Of a stretch of DNA of 64,000 nt, positions 43,637 to 53,454 are shown in pieces. The notes beneath the pieces were generated by a model. It made no database searches, was not told the origin of the DNA, and saw only the letters and a program-made list of their open reading frames with translations. The position numbers and the translations under genes were made by a program. The DNA lies in the NCBI GenBank assembly GCA_910589665.1, contig CAJUTR010000004.1, positions 124,001 to 188,000 on the forward strand. Direction: 5' to 3'. Source of the DNA: an uncultured Eubacterium sp. GTDB taxonomy: Bacteria; Bacillota; Clostridia; Lachnospirales; Lachnospiraceae. How positions within the stretch are numbered: the stretch's first letter is position 1; each line of letters opens with the position of its first letter.

Positions 43637-44689
43637 CTATTTCTTCTTTCCCTTTTCTTCATATACAAAGTTTTTGTAAGCCGTTCTATTTTTCACAAGA
43701 TCTGGCACGAGGCACTGCTGTTCCCCAATCATCTGGCTGGAATACCCGTCGTCGGTCGGAAGGCTGAACTGATCCAGCTCCATCGTCCCCATCTGCACAA
43801 CCGCTAGAATATAAGAATAAATATCATCCTCTTTTAAATCCGTTTTCACGTTCGGAAGGATGATCTTCACAAGATCCATCCACTCCTTGGGCGACATCGC
43901 TTTTACCTGTTTCAAAAGTGCCTGCATCACGAGACGCTGGCGCTCTGTGCGCCCGTAATCGTCCCCCTTGCCAGAAGCTGTGAGGACAGCCGGATAACGG
44001 CCGTTACTCATTTTTTTTCCATGCCGGATCCGGCAGTATCCGAGCGCCTGATAGCCGTTTAGTATCTGTTTTCCCACTTTCACATTCCGGTATTTTCTTC
44101 TTTTGATATAATTCGTATCATTCAAATGTAACGCTTCCGACTCGGTCAGCGTCGCTTCCACGCCTCCCACCGCATTGATCACCTCGACAAACGCATCAAA
44201 ATTCACTTCTGCGTAGCCGTCCGCCTTTATACCAAAATTATCTGCCAGCGTTTTATAGAGGAGCTGGACGCCGCCAAGCGCATAGGCGGAATTCAATTTT
44301 TGGCTGCCGTGGCCAGGGATCGGCACATACATATCCCGCATCAGGGAAGTTACTTTTAATTTTTGATGTTTCATATCCAAAGTGGCGATCATCATCGAAT
44401 CCGAACGCCGGGAGGCCCCCGTTTTATTCTGCTCGTCCGGATTTTTATCCGTGCCGACGACTAAAATATTTATGATATCTGAATCACTAACCGTATCATA
44501 CTCGGATATATCTACTTTATCCAAGGAATCCTCGTTATCAAAATTCATCATCTGGATCACACCAGTCACATTGTACTGTGTGATCGCCAACCCACTTCCC
44601 ACACCCATGCTCAAAAGGATGCCCACGACAAGTAAAATCTTACCGACTACTCTTTTCTTCCCTTTCGCTTTCTTTTTTGCCTTCGCCAT
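43637..44689 (-). CDS. LytR-CpsA-Psr (LCP) family glycopolymer transferase
   Basis: Attaches teichoic-acid-like or capsular glycopolymers to peptidoglycan. 350 residues: basic cytosolic N-terminus (KAKKKAKGKKR), one membrane helix (about 15-35), then the LCP domain with VGTDKNPDE, RRSDSMMIATLD, SLMRDMYVPIPGHGSQKLNSAY and RIRHGKKMSNGR, covering the lipid-phosphate-binding Arg/Asp residues. A GGAGGAG site precedes the ATG. Lies just after two glycosyltransferase genes, consistent with a wall-polymer cluster. Confidence 0.92.
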   Translation of the reverse strand: MAKAKKKAKGKKRVVGKILLVVGILLSMGVGSGLAITQYNVTGVIQMMNFDNEDSLDKVDISEYDTVSDSDIINILVVGTDKNPDEQNKTGASRRSDSMMIATLDMKHQKLKVTSLMRDMYVPIPGHGSQKLNSAYALGGVQLLYKTLADNFGIKADGYAEVNFDAFVEVINAVGGVEATLTESEALHLNDTNYIKRRKYRNVKVGKQILNGYQALGYCRIRHGKKMSNGRYPAVLTASGKGDDYGRTERQRLVMQALLKQVKAMSPKEWMDLVKIILPNVKTDLKEDDIYSYILAVVQMGTMELDQFSLPTDDGYSSQMIGEQQCLVPDLVKNRTAYKNFVYEEKGKKK

Positions 44690-44772
44690 CTTCTCCTCCG
44701 TTCCTACGGATCTTCAACTCTCAAGTCCGAATGCCTTTGCTCCTGTGCCCCCCACTCTTCCCCAAACCTACT

Positions 44773-45708
44773 TTATAAGATCAAAAGGAGCGCGATATTT
44801 CTCATCCATCCACTTTTCCAAAATCCAAAACGGACGGTATACCATCGCCGGCGCCAGAATCCAGCGTTTCCCATGCGGGCAAACGCCCTCACTGCTGGTT
44901 GTTCTTCCCGTTCATCCCGGAACAAGCGGTAAAACGCCTCTCCCTGGGCAAATGTCTGCTCTAGTGACTCTTTCTGTCTTTTTAAATGGGAAATACGATC
45001 TTTCACGTATTGCGAGAAACTGCTTCCGCCAATCATATTACCACGATGCTGGCGATATTGCAAGGTAGTTTCCGCAAGATACGAAATTTCTCCGAACTGG
45101 CTGCAGATCAGCGCCAGCCACCAATCATGCACGCGCACCTCCTCTGGCAGCGTGTCCAAAAAGGGCAGCACCGCTGCATTGACCATGACCGTGCATCCGA
45201 TACACTTATTTTCCATGAGAAGGTGTGCCGGATCCGTCTTGGCCACGTCCAAATGGCTGCTTTTATGAAAGGAACCAAATTGTTTACCAGTATCACTGTC
45301 AAAATTCATCGCGTCCGTAAAGACAAGAAGCGGTGCGCTTTCCCTGTTTCCGTGTTTCTGCTCCAACCGCTCCATCGCTCGCATCGTGCGGGCGATCTTA
45401 TCAGGATCCCAAATATCATCCTGATCACACAACATGATATACGGACTTTTGCTTCGCTTGATCCCCTCGATGAAATTTTTCACATACCCGAGGTTCTCCT
45501 TATTTTCATAAACGCTGATACATCCATATCTTGCCTCGTATTCCCGCGCGATCCGCACGGTTTCGTCCGTGGATCCGTCATCACATATTTCAATCCATAT
45601 ATCATCCCGCCCGTTTGCCAGCACAGAATCCAGCTGCTCCCGGATATAAGAAGCGCCGTTATAGGCAGCCAGTACAATATGGATACGCGCTTGTCCTGTC
45701 TCTTTCAT
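44773..45708 (-). CDS. Family 2 glycosyltransferase (rhamnosyltransferase-like)
   Basis: Cytosolic or membrane-associated GT-A transferase of 311 residues. The N-terminal domain has IVLAAYNGASYIREQLDSV, the nucleotide-binding ICDDGSTDETVRIA, and LCDQDDIWDPDKI, which supplies the metal-binding acidic motif. The C-terminal ~80 residues are basic with a hydrophobic end (NIALLLIL). WcaA/RfbG-type enzymes of this kind add rhamnose or similar sugars to surface polysaccharides. Start overlaps the preceding gene by ATGA. Confidence 0.88.
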   Translation of the reverse strand: MKETGQARIHIVLAAYNGASYIREQLDSVLANGRDDIWIEICDDGSTDETVRIAREYEARYGCISVYENKENLGYVKNFIEGIKRSKSPYIMLCDQDDIWDPDKIARTMRAMERLEQKHGNRESAPLLVFTDAMNFDSDTGKQFGSFHKSSHLDVAKTDPAHLLMENKCIGCTVMVNAAVLPFLDTLPEEVRVHDWWLALICSQFGEISYLAETTLQYRQHRGNMIGGSSFSQYVKDRISHLKRQKESLEQTFAQGEAFYRLFRDEREEQPAVRAFARMGNAGFWRRRWYTVRFGFWKSGWMRNIALLLIL

Positions 45709-46649
45709 TGCTCCTCACCATGTTCCCAATACCGTTTATTCATACTCATTTTTTTTACGATCCCATCTGGCAGCGTTTCATACCGGAGGCCAAATTTATA
45801 ACCGAGCAGCTTAGACGCGCTCTGCATCACGAGATCGGGCAGCAGATACCATTTACCTGACCTCATCAGATACCTGGCCGTCTCTTTTACGAGCCGCATA
45901 CCCTCGGATTCCGACTTCACACGCTCAAAAATATGCCGATACTGCCGCTGGGATACCGCCATGTCAAAATTCCTCGTAAACTGCTGCCGGTACGTATATT
46001 TATGGGCATGTACCACTTCCGCGTCCGCTGCATACGCGATCTGATACCCCGCATGGATCAAAGATGCCGCGAAGATCATATCCTCATTAAATATCGTGCG
46101 CGTCACAAATCCGCCCAGTTCCTCGTAAATACGTCGCCGGTACATCGCGCACACATTGGAACAGAAATACGTTTTAATGCCGAGCCGCTCCAGATCTCCT
46201 ACATCTTTTACCGCAGACTGCGCCGGATAATTAAATGTCCTCGTAAACCGCTCAACCGCTCCCACCTCATCGCCAGGAAGCTGCCTTGCATAAACCGCGG
46301 CGATGCGCTCATCTTCCTCCATGTGCCGGACGAGCGTTTCGAGCAAAACATCATTCGTCGGTACGGCGTCTTGTGTCATAAACAAGATATGATCGGCCCG
46401 CGAAGCAAAAGCGCCGCGGTTTCTCGTTCCTCCGTGGTCAAATTCCTGTTTTTCTATGGGAATGATACGGCCGCGATCCGCCTGTTCCAAAAGCCGCTCC
46501 ACTCGTTCATCTTCTTTTGTTCCTTCCATCGTCTGCAAAAACCATACATGTTCCGGCTTTTTCGTCTGATGGTTCAGCCGATCGATCAGCTGCCCGAGTT
46601 TATGATCCGGGCGATAGACTGGGATGATCACATCAATCCTGTCACACAT
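45705..46649 (-). CDS. Family 2 glycosyltransferase (rhamnosyltransferase-like)
   Basis: About 314 residues, paired with the transferase at 44773. Features: DVIIPVYRPDHKLGQLIDRL, DHGGTRNRGAF, the acidic FMTQDAVPTND motif, and FNEDMIFAASLIHAGYQIAY with the catalytic-base region. Sequence type resembles RfbF/WbbL-like transferases. Start is uncertain: ATG at 46649 is 11 bases from GGAGGG, while a TTG at 46658 is 4 bases from it. It begins 17 bases after metH. Confidence 0.87.
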   Translation of the reverse strand: MCDRIDVIIPVYRPDHKLGQLIDRLNHQTKKPEHVWFLQTMEGTKEDERVERLLEQADRGRIIPIEKQEFDHGGTRNRGAFASRADHILFMTQDAVPTNDVLLETLVRHMEEDERIAAVYARQLPGDEVGAVERFTRTFNYPAQSAVKDVGDLERLGIKTYFCSNVCAMYRRRIYEELGGFVTRTIFNEDMIFAASLIHAGYQIAYAADAEVVHAHKYTYRQQFTRNFDMAVSQRQYRHIFERVKSESEGMRLVKETARYLMRSGKWYLLPDLVMQSASKLLGYKFGLRYETLPDGIVKKMSMNKRYWEHGEEQ

Positions 46650-46666
46650 TTCCGACAACGCCCTCC

Positions 46667-49105
46667 TTATTTTCCCAGCAAACGGTTCACGAGCTTCACG
46701 GCCTCCCTCGCGTCCCGCGAGTAGCCATCCGCCCCGATCTCCTGAGCAAAATGTTCTGTCACAACAGCTCCGCCCACGATGATCTTCGCCGTGATCCCCT
46801 GTTCTTTTGCCATGTTCACGACATGCTCCATCTCCGTCATCGTCGTCGTCATAAGAGCCGACAAACCGATCACGGCCGCCTGCTTTTCACACGCCGTATC
46901 AAGGATCCGCTGGCTCTCCACATCTTTTCCGAGATCAATCACGTCATAGCCGTAATTTTTCAGCATGAGCGTCACTAGATTCTTGCCGATGTCATGAATA
47001 TCGCCTTTCACGGTAGCCATCACGATCGTATCCAGTTTTTTGCCGCCTCTCTCCTTTTGCAGGAGCGGTTCCAGATCGTCGATCGCCGTCTCCATCGCCT
47101 CCGCGCTGGCGATGAGCTGCGGCAGGAAATACGTCCCCTTCTCAAACTGTTCCCCCACATGATTGATGGCGGGAATCAGATACGTGTCAATGATGGCTGC
47201 TGGCTGTTCACCCTGCTCGAGCGCAAGCTTCACAAGTTCTTTCACCTTCTGGCTCTTTCCCTTGATCACAGCGGTAAAGAGTGGATGTACCTCTCCTCCC
47301 CCTTCGTCAGGTGTTCTGGTGCCTTCGTCATGTTTCGGACGGCCAGCTGAAACTTCTGCTGGGCAGACTCCGTTTATATAAGCCAGGTCTGCCTCCTGTT
47401 TATTCAAAAGAAGGTCTGACGCTAACGCTGCATTCACTAACAGCGTCTGGCTCGGGTTCGCAATCGCCATCGTCAACCCCTGCATGATCGCCATTGTCAG
47501 GAACGCGCTGTTCACAAATGACCGCTCCGGCAGTCCAAAAGATATATTGGAAAGTCCGCATATGGTCGCCACCCCGAGCTCCTCTTTGCAGTAGCGAACC
47601 GTCTCAAGTACCTCGAGTGCGGCTGTCTTATTCGCCCCGATCGTCGTCACGAGGCCGTCTGCCACGATGTCTGTTTTGGAAAGGCCGTGACGTTTTGCCT
47701 CCTCTGCGATCGTCTCGATGATCTGTTTTTTCTCCGCCAGGTTTTCCGGCAGGCCCTTTTCGGAAAGCGGAAGTAAAATAAACATCGCTCCATACTTTTT
47801 TGCCGCCGGGATCAGCCGCTCCATTTTTCCCGGCTCCAGCGAGATGGAATTGATCAGCGCACGCCCGGGATAGATGCGGAGCGCGGCTTCCACCACATCG
47901 GCAGAACTCGAATCAATGCTGAGCGGAACGTCTACTGCCAGCGTAAGTTCCTCGACCGCCCGGAGCATCATTTCTTTTTCGTCGATGCCGTCCATTCCCA
48001 TATTGACATCTAACACCTTCGCACCCTGCTCCACCTGTTCTTCCGCCAGAGAACGCACCAGATCAAGCTTGCCTTCGCGAAGTTCCGCCTGCAGATCTTT
48101 TTTTCCGGTCGGATTGATCCTCTCTCCCACGACAGAAAACGTTCCGTCCAGATCGATCATCACAAAATCCCGCTCGTTCGTAAGCGCACGTATTTCTTTC
48201 TGTTTCCGGCAGACGGGACGCCTCCCGGAAACAGCTTCCAAAAGCGCGCGGATATGCGCCGGTTTCGTGCCGCAGCAGCCGCCGGCTACCGTAACGCCCT
48301 GTTCGATCAGCGGCAGCATCGCTTCGGCGAATTCTTCCGGCTCCATGCGGTATTCGGTGTTCCCATTGACGAGTTCCGGCAGACCGGCATTCGGCTTGAC
48401 GGCAACTGGAATATGAGAAACGGCGAGCATCCGGCTGACCAGATCAAACATCTTATCCGGCCCAGCGGAACAATTGATCCCGATCACATCCGCGCCCATC
48501 GCTTCTAATACGATCGCCGCCGTCTCGGGCTTTGTCCCGTACAGCGTCCTGCCATCATCCTGAAATGTCAGCGTCACAAGTACTGGCACCTCTTCCCCGC
48601 ACGTCTCCCGTATGGCGATCAGCGCACCTCGGCATTCCTGAAGGCTCATCATCGTCTCGACCGCGAACAGGTCGACCCCGGCTTCATGCAGATAACCCGC
48701 CTGTTGTTTGTAAACGTCAATCAGCTCCTCAAACGGGAGCGACCCGATCGGCTCTAACTGCTCTCCAGTCATCGTCATGTCCCCGGCAATATAAATCTTA
48801 CGCTCCGTCTGGCTCTCCCGGATCGCCCGTTTGGTCAGTCCGACCAGGTCAAAAATAAGTTCTCTCTGCCGCTCTTCTAGTCCGTACTCTGCTAGCTTGA
48901 TGCGGCTGCATGTAAACGTTGGCGCATACAGGACGTCACTTCCAGCTTCAATGTATCCCTTCTGGAGTTCCACAAACACATCCGGGTGCTCTAAAATCCA
49001 TGTTTCCGGGCAGTCACCGGCCTGCATGCCGTGTTTCTGGAGATTCGACCCCGTCCCGCCATCGAGCAGGACAAAACCCTGCTTCAAATAATCCCTAAAG
49101 TTCAT
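46667..49105 (-). CDS. metH: Cobalamin-dependent methionine synthase without reactivation domain
   Basis: Transfers a methyl group from methyltetrahydrofolate to homocysteine via B12. 812 residues in three modules: homocysteine/zinc domain (about 1-300; FVLLDGGTGSNLQ, GINCSAGPDKM, GGCCGTKPAHI), pterin-binding domain (about 320-590; VGERINPTGKKDLQ, DVNMGMDGIDEKEM, ICGLSNISFGLP), and B12 cap plus Rossmann domain with DIHDIGKNLV, the histidine ligand motif (about 680-812). The ~330-residue SAM-dependent activation domain of Escherichia coli MetH is absent, as in Thermotoga, so a separate activation protein is needed; none lies in the window. The start lies within the end of proS (11-base overlap). 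Confidence 0.93.
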   Translation of the reverse strand: MNFRDYLKQGFVLLDGGTGSNLQKHGMQAGDCPETWILEHPDVFVELQKGYIEAGSDVLYAPTFTCSRIKLAEYGLEERQRELIFDLVGLTKRAIRESQTERKIYIAGDMTMTGEQLEPIGSLPFEELIDVYKQQAGYLHEAGVDLFAVETMMSLQECRGALIAIRETCGEEVPVLVTLTFQDDGRTLYGTKPETAAIVLEAMGADVIGINCSAGPDKMFDLVSRMLAVSHIPVAVKPNAGLPELVNGNTEYRMEPEEFAEAMLPLIEQGVTVAGGCCGTKPAHIRALLEAVSGRRPVCRKQKEIRALTNERDFVMIDLDGTFSVVGERINPTGKKDLQAELREGKLDLVRSLAEEQVEQGAKVLDVNMGMDGIDEKEMMLRAVEELTLAVDVPLSIDSSSADVVEAALRIYPGRALINSISLEPGKMERLIPAAKKYGAMFILLPLSEKGLPENLAEKKQIIETIAEEAKRHGLSKTDIVADGLVTTIGANKTAALEVLETVRYCKEELGVATICGLSNISFGLPERSFVNSAFLTMAIMQGLTMAIANPSQTLLVNAALASDLLLNKQEADLAYINGVCPAEVSAGRPKHDEGTRTPDEGGGEVHPLFTAVIKGKSQKVKELVKLALEQGEQPAAIIDTYLIPAINHVGEQFEKGTYFLPQLIASAEAMETAIDDLEPLLQKERGGKKLDTIVMATVKGDIHDIGKNLVTLMLKNYGYDVIDLGKDVESQRILDTACEKQAAVIGLSALMTTTMTEMEHVVNMAKEQGITAKIIVGGAVVTEHFAQEIGADGYSRDAREAVKLVNRLLGK

Positions 49106-50840
49106 TTACGCCTCCCTTTGCATATACATCCTCATACAGCTTCCGGATTAGCGCTTCAATCGCGGAAACGGCCTCATCCAATTTCACGTTCTGGCTGACC
49201 GACTTATCTCTTGTCACGATTTCCACACAGCCTTCTTTCATGTTTCTCGGACTGACGACGACACGCACCGGCACGCCGAGCAAATCGGCATCCGAGAACA
49301 TCGCTCCCGCACGCACGCTGCGGTCGTCGTAAATCACTTCGATCCGTTTCTTTAATAATTCCCCATACAACTGATCGGCAAATGCGTGACACTCCTCTTC
49401 GTCGGCGCGCACACAGCACAGATGCACTTCCCAAGGCGCGATCGTGATCGGCCAAATCGGGCCATATTCATCGTGCGACATCTCACATACCGAAGCCGCC
49501 AGCCGGCCGACCCCGATGCCATAGCACCCCATGACTGGGTTCTGCTTTTTGCCGTCTTTGTCTAGATATTCCATATTCATCGGTTTTGTATACTTTGTAC
49601 CGAGCTGGAATATATTCCCAATTTCTATCCCTCGTTCTACGCGCAGCGCTTTCTTTCCGCAGCACGGACAGATTCCGCCCTCTACCGCTTTCGCATAGTC
49701 ACCATATTCCACATCTCCCATATCCCGCTGCATATCCAGGCCGACGTAATGCTTGCCGTCGATATTGCCGCCGCAGCACAGATTGGCGATCCCTTTTAGG
49801 GACTTGTCATAGAGTACCGTATAGTCGCCTTCTAGCTTGTAAGGCCCGATCGAACCCGCCTGAAGTCCGCACTCCTCTGTAATGACAGCCACATGTATTT
49901 TACAGCCGACCGCGTTTTTCACCTTCGTCTCATTTGCCTCGAGATCGCCGCGCAGGAACAATACGATATAACCGTCGTCGTCATTCCTCTGATATACGAC
50001 CGCCTTGCACGAATTTTCAACCGGAAGATCCAGGAAATCGCACACTTCCTCGATCGTATGCTTCTCCGGCGTATCGACGAGTTCCAAAGGCGCCTGTGAA
50101 AGCGTCTGGTCCTGTTCCACGATACTCTCCGCCGCTTCCATATTTGCACGGAAGTCACAACTGCCGCACAGTACGACGGAATCCTCTCCCACCGGCGTCA
50201 AAAGCATATATTCATGGGAAATGCTGCCGCCCATCATGCCGGAATCCGAGAGTACGACTACCACTTCCGGAAGACCAGCCCTCGCGAAAATACGCTCATA
50301 GGCGTGATAACATTTATCATAATAAACTTCCAGATCCTCCTGTGACGTATGAAACGAATACGCATCTTTCATCGTAAATTCCCTCACGCGGATGAGTCCG
50401 GCGCGCGGACGCGCTTCATCGCGGAACTTCGTCTGGATCTGATAGATCATAAACGGATATTTTGTATAGCTGTTTCCGTATTCCCGTACGAGATGAACGG
50501 CCGCCTCCTCGTGGGTCATGCCAAGCACCATCTTTGACTGGTTCCGGTCCTTGAAGCGCACGAGTTCATTCCCCACACTTTGAAAACGGCCTGATTGTTC
50601 CCACAAACTCGCCGGCAGCGTCACCGGGAATAAAACCTCCTGTCCATCAATGGCGTCCATCTCTTCCCGTATGATAGTTTCAATCTTCGCCGTTACCCTC
50701 CGCAGCGGCGGAAACTGTGAGTAGATCCCATTTGCCATATGTTTCATATAACCGCCACGGATCATGAGCGCGTGGCTGTCAATGACACAATCGGACGGTT
50801 TTTCCTTAAATCTGTCTCCTGCTAATTTGTCTAATTTCAT
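49095..50840 (-). CDS. proS: Prolyl-tRNA synthetase, bacterial type with editing domain
   Basis: Charges tRNA-Pro. 581 residues. Class II motifs: motif 1 around FPPLRRVTAKIETIIREEM, motif 2 TKFRDEARPRAGLIRVREFTMKDAY, motif 3 GCYGIGVGRLAA. The YbaK-like editing insertion is complete between motifs 2 and 3 (about residues 225-400, with SCKAVVYQRNDD). The C-terminal anticodon-binding domain includes PITIAPWEVHLC. A GAGG site precedes the ATG. Unusual only in its overlap with metH. Confidence 0.97.
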   Translation of the reverse strand: MKLDKLAGDRFKEKPSDCVIDSHALMIRGGYMKHMANGIYSQFPPLRRVTAKIETIIREEMDAIDGQEVLFPVTLPASLWEQSGRFQSVGNELVRFKDRNQSKMVLGMTHEEAAVHLVREYGNSYTKYPFMIYQIQTKFRDEARPRAGLIRVREFTMKDAYSFHTSQEDLEVYYDKCYHAYERIFARAGLPEVVVVLSDSGMMGGSISHEYMLLTPVGEDSVVLCGSCDFRANMEAAESIVEQDQTLSQAPLELVDTPEKHTIEEVCDFLDLPVENSCKAVVYQRNDDDGYIVLFLRGDLEANETKVKNAVGCKIHVAVITEECGLQAGSIGPYKLEGDYTVLYDKSLKGIANLCCGGNIDGKHYVGLDMQRDMGDVEYGDYAKAVEGGICPCCGKKALRVERGIEIGNIFQLGTKYTKPMNMEYLDKDGKKQNPVMGCYGIGVGRLAASVCEMSHDEYGPIWPITIAPWEVHLCCVRADEEECHAFADQLYGELLKKRIEVIYDDRSVRAGAMFSDADLLGVPVRVVVSPRNMKEGCVEIVTRDKSVSQNVKLDEAVSAIEALIRKLYEDVYAKGGVNEL

Positions 50841-50914
50841 CTCTTTTTCCTCATTTCTGCACTACTTCCGTGCGCATATTTTCTTCGCTCACGCGATGGG
50901 TATAATTATTGCAA

Positions 50915-52324
50915 TTATAGCATCTTTATCTTAGTCCTGTAAAGCCTTACAAAGAAAAAGACGCTAAGTGACAGTGAAAACGACTCGGCGATCGGGAACG
51001 CCCACCAGACGGCCCCGAGCCCGAAAAATTTTGTAAGCAGATATGCAGCCGGTAAAATCATGATTAGCTGTCTTAACACCGATACCATGAGACTTAATAA
51101 CCCCTCCCCAAATGCCTGGAAGGTAGACATGAACACGATAGAAGCTCCGGCCAGTATAAAATGCGTTCCAATGATACGCAGCGCCGGCACTCCAATTTTC
51201 AGCATGTTGGGCGAAGCGTCAAAAAGCAGCAGGAGTTTGTCCGGAATCGTTAAAAAGATGCAGAGTCCAACAATCATAATGCTTACGGCGATGATCAAGG
51301 CAAACCTCACTGACTCGATGAGCCTCTCCTTCTTCCTGGCTCCGTAATTATAGGAAATAATAGGGATCAGCCCATTATTCAGGCCGAACACCGGCATAAA
51401 AATAAAGCTGTTCAGTTTAAAATAAATACCAAATACGGCGACTGCTGTCGTCGAGATCGGTGACAGGATCTGATTCATGCCGTATGTCATGACAGAACCG
51501 ATCGCCTGCATGATCACAGACGGCACGCCAACCCAGTAGACCTTTCGTATCGTCTCCGCATGGGGGCGCATTTTCCGTATCGAAAGACTGATCTCCGTAT
51601 TTTTCTTCACGTTAAACCAAAGCGCTAAAAACATGGCCACGACCTGCCCGATGACCGTAGCGATCGCTGCCCCCCGGATACCGAGTTGGGGCAAACCAAA
51701 ATAGCCAAAGATCAAAATCGGATCAAGTATGATATTCAGGATCGCCCCCGTTCCCTGTGTGATCATTGTATAAAATGTTTTTCCGGTCGCCTGCAAAAGC
51801 CTCTCAAGCATCATTTCCAGCATAAAGCCGATGGATCCGATCATACACACTTGCAAGTATCCGGTTCCGTACTCCACGATGGCTCCGGCATTTGCCTTTG
51901 ACGGATCCACCTGGGACTGGAAAAAGAATTCGGTTCCAAAAATTCCGAAAATACAAAAGACCACGTAGCTTGCCAGCATGAGAAATACGCCGGCGTTCGC
52001 CGCCCTGTCCGCCACCTCGAACTTTTTCTCACCAAGGCTCTTTGAGAGCAGCGCATTGACGCCGACTCCTGTACCGATCGCCACAGCCACCATGAGCGTC
52101 TGAAGCGGAAACGCCAGGGAGACCGCCGTCAACGCGTCCTCCCCGATCCTTGACACAAACATGCTATCGACTATATTGTACAACGCCTGTACGAGCATTG
52201 ACGCCATCATCGGCAGTGACATACTGATGATCAGCTTTTTGACCGGCATGACGCCCATCTTATTCTCTTCCCGCTCCCCTATCTTCTTTTCTGTTTTTTC
52301 CTGTTCTGTTATTTCCTGTTCCAT
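50915..52324 (-). CDS. MATE family multidrug exporter
   Basis: Sodium- or proton-driven efflux protein of about 469 residues with twelve hydrophobic segments and the family pattern MASMLVQALYNIVDSMFVSRIGEDALTA in helix 1-2 and SIRKMRPHAETIRKVYWVGVPS before helix 7. The N-terminal ~25 residues are highly charged and cytosolic. ATG 52324 has GGAG 7 bases upstream and follows the phosphatase stop codon directly; ATGs at 52330 and 52360 are alternatives. Co-transcribed with the phosphatase. Confidence 0.9.
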   Translation of the reverse strand: MEQEITEQEKTEKKIGEREENKMGVMPVKKLIISMSLPMMASMLVQALYNIVDSMFVSRIGEDALTAVSLAFPLQTLMVAVAIGTGVGVNALLSKSLGEKKFEVADRAANAGVFLMLASYVVFCIFGIFGTEFFFQSQVDPSKANAGAIVEYGTGYLQVCMIGSIGFMLEMMLERLLQATGKTFYTMITQGTGAILNIILDPILIFGYFGLPQLGIRGAAIATVIGQVVAMFLALWFNVKKNTEISLSIRKMRPHAETIRKVYWVGVPSVIMQAIGSVMTYGMNQILSPISTTAVAVFGIYFKLNSFIFMPVFGLNNGLIPIISYNYGARKKERLIESVRFALIIAVSIMIVGLCIFLTIPDKLLLLFDASPNMLKIGVPALRIIGTHFILAGASIVFMSTFQAFGEGLLSLMVSVLRQLIMILPAAYLLTKFFGLGAVWWAFPIAESFSLSLSVFFFVRLYRTKIKML

Positions 52325-52326
52325 TT

Positions 52327-52995
52327 TCATTCTCCATTTCTCTCTTGCATGCGCAGCCACGATATATTCCAGCTCTTCCTTAAAAGTTCTGGTTCCTGCT
52401 CCAGATGGGCAAAATCATTGAACCGCTCCAAAAAAAATCGTCCTGCCGTCTCGTCATAACAGATCTGGGTAATACTCGTGTTTTCCAGATCAATGGCAAA
52501 CTTCAGCTTATGTTTCAAATCCGTTTGCAGCAAATGAGCGCACAGCGCTCGGATCACGCCGCCATGCGTCACGACCACTACCCGCTGCTCCGGAGCCCGG
52601 CAGATCTGTTCAACCTGCGGCATGACCCTTGCCACGACATCGGCGCCGTTCTCACCGCCGGGATAGCGCAGATCGCTCGTCTGCTCTGCCCGTTCTTTCT
52701 GAAAGTCCGCGTATTCTGTTCGGACTTCGGTATCTTCTCTTCCGGTCAATATTCCAAAATCGATCTCACGGAATTCTTCGATCACGACTGGCGGATGTCC
52801 GATTTTTTCTCCGATGATCCCAGCGGTTTCCACCGCCCGCTTTAATCCGCTCGTATATAGTTTTTCCACTCCATACCAGCACAGACGCTCCGCTGCCAGC
52901 GCCGTCTGCCGCCGTCCGATATGATCGAGACTGACGTCTACGTTACAGCGCGTCGAACACTGCCTGCCATGCCGAACTAAAAAAATATCTTTCAT
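52327..52995 (-). CDS. Histidine phosphatase family protein
   Basis: 222-residue phosphoglycerate-mutase-like phosphatase. The catalytic histidine is in FLVRHGRQCST (residue ~8), the acid/second histidine in VVVTHGGVIRALC, and EIDFGILTGRED matches the conserved E-x-x-x-G-x-x-xG region. CobC and broad-specificity phosphatases share this form; cobalamin synthesis genes are not nearby, so no substrate is assigned. Strong promoter at 53035-53063. Confidence 0.88.
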   Translation of the reverse strand: MKDIFLVRHGRQCSTRCNVDVSLDHIGRRQTALAAERLCWYGVEKLYTSGLKRAVETAGIIGEKIGHPPVVIEEFREIDFGILTGREDTEVRTEYADFQKERAEQTSDLRYPGGENGADVVARVMPQVEQICRAPEQRVVVVTHGGVIRALCAHLLQTDLKHKLKFAIDLENTSITQICYDETAGRFFLERFNDFAHLEQEPELLRKSWNISWLRMQERNGE

Positions 52996-53034
52996 GTCCT
53001 TATCCTTCCTTGTCTGATTCCAAAAGCTTTGTCC

Positions 53035-53063
53035 ATTATATACCGAATGGATGTTTTTGGCAA
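53035..53063 (-). promoter_or_regulatory. Promoter of the phosphatase-MATE operon
   Basis: Minus strand TTGCCA and TATAAT with a 17-base spacer, about 40 bases before the start codon. Confidence 0.75.
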
Positions 53064-53085
53064 GAACAACTGTAAAATACAGGCG

Positions 53086-53454
53086 TCAAACTTCCGTTTC
53101 CCCTCCTACATAGTGCATCTTCTGCAGCACGCCCTTTTTATATTTCCTCCCGACCGCTACGGTTCCCAGATAATCTTTCAGCTGGATGCAGTTTTCTGTT
53201 CGATCGATTCTTTCTATATAAATACGATTCACGAGATACGACTTGTGGCACTGAAATAAATAATCCCCGCCGAGAATACGCTGGATCTCGTTCAGCGGTA
53301 TGTACGGGATATAAAGGATCCCCTTTACCGTATATAGAAATATCGTGCGGCTGTTGTGTTCGACATAGATGATATCCTCCATGTTCACATGGTTCATCCG
53401 GCCCTCTACGCACACAAATACATCCAGCGCCTCCCTAACAATACTTTTCGCCAT
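53086..53454 (-). CDS. Stand-alone LytTR DNA-binding protein
   Basis: 122 residues, essentially one LytTR domain: FVCVEGRMNHVNMEDIIYVEHNSRTIFLYTVKG, then FQCHKSYLVNRIYIERIDR, and KKGVLQKMHY at the end. No receiver domain, so it is not a canonical AgrA/VirR regulator; control may come from levels or a partner. ATG at 53454 is read from within the end of the XRE gene (20-base overlap), so it is translationally linked to that regulator. Such proteins often control bacteriocin, virulence or competence genes; no target is evident. Confidence 0.85.
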   Translation of the reverse strand: MAKSIVREALDVFVCVEGRMNHVNMEDIIYVEHNSRTIFLYTVKGILYIPYIPLNEIQRILGGDYLFQCHKSYLVNRIYIERIDRTENCIQLKDYLGTVAVGRKYKKGVLQKMHYVGGETEV

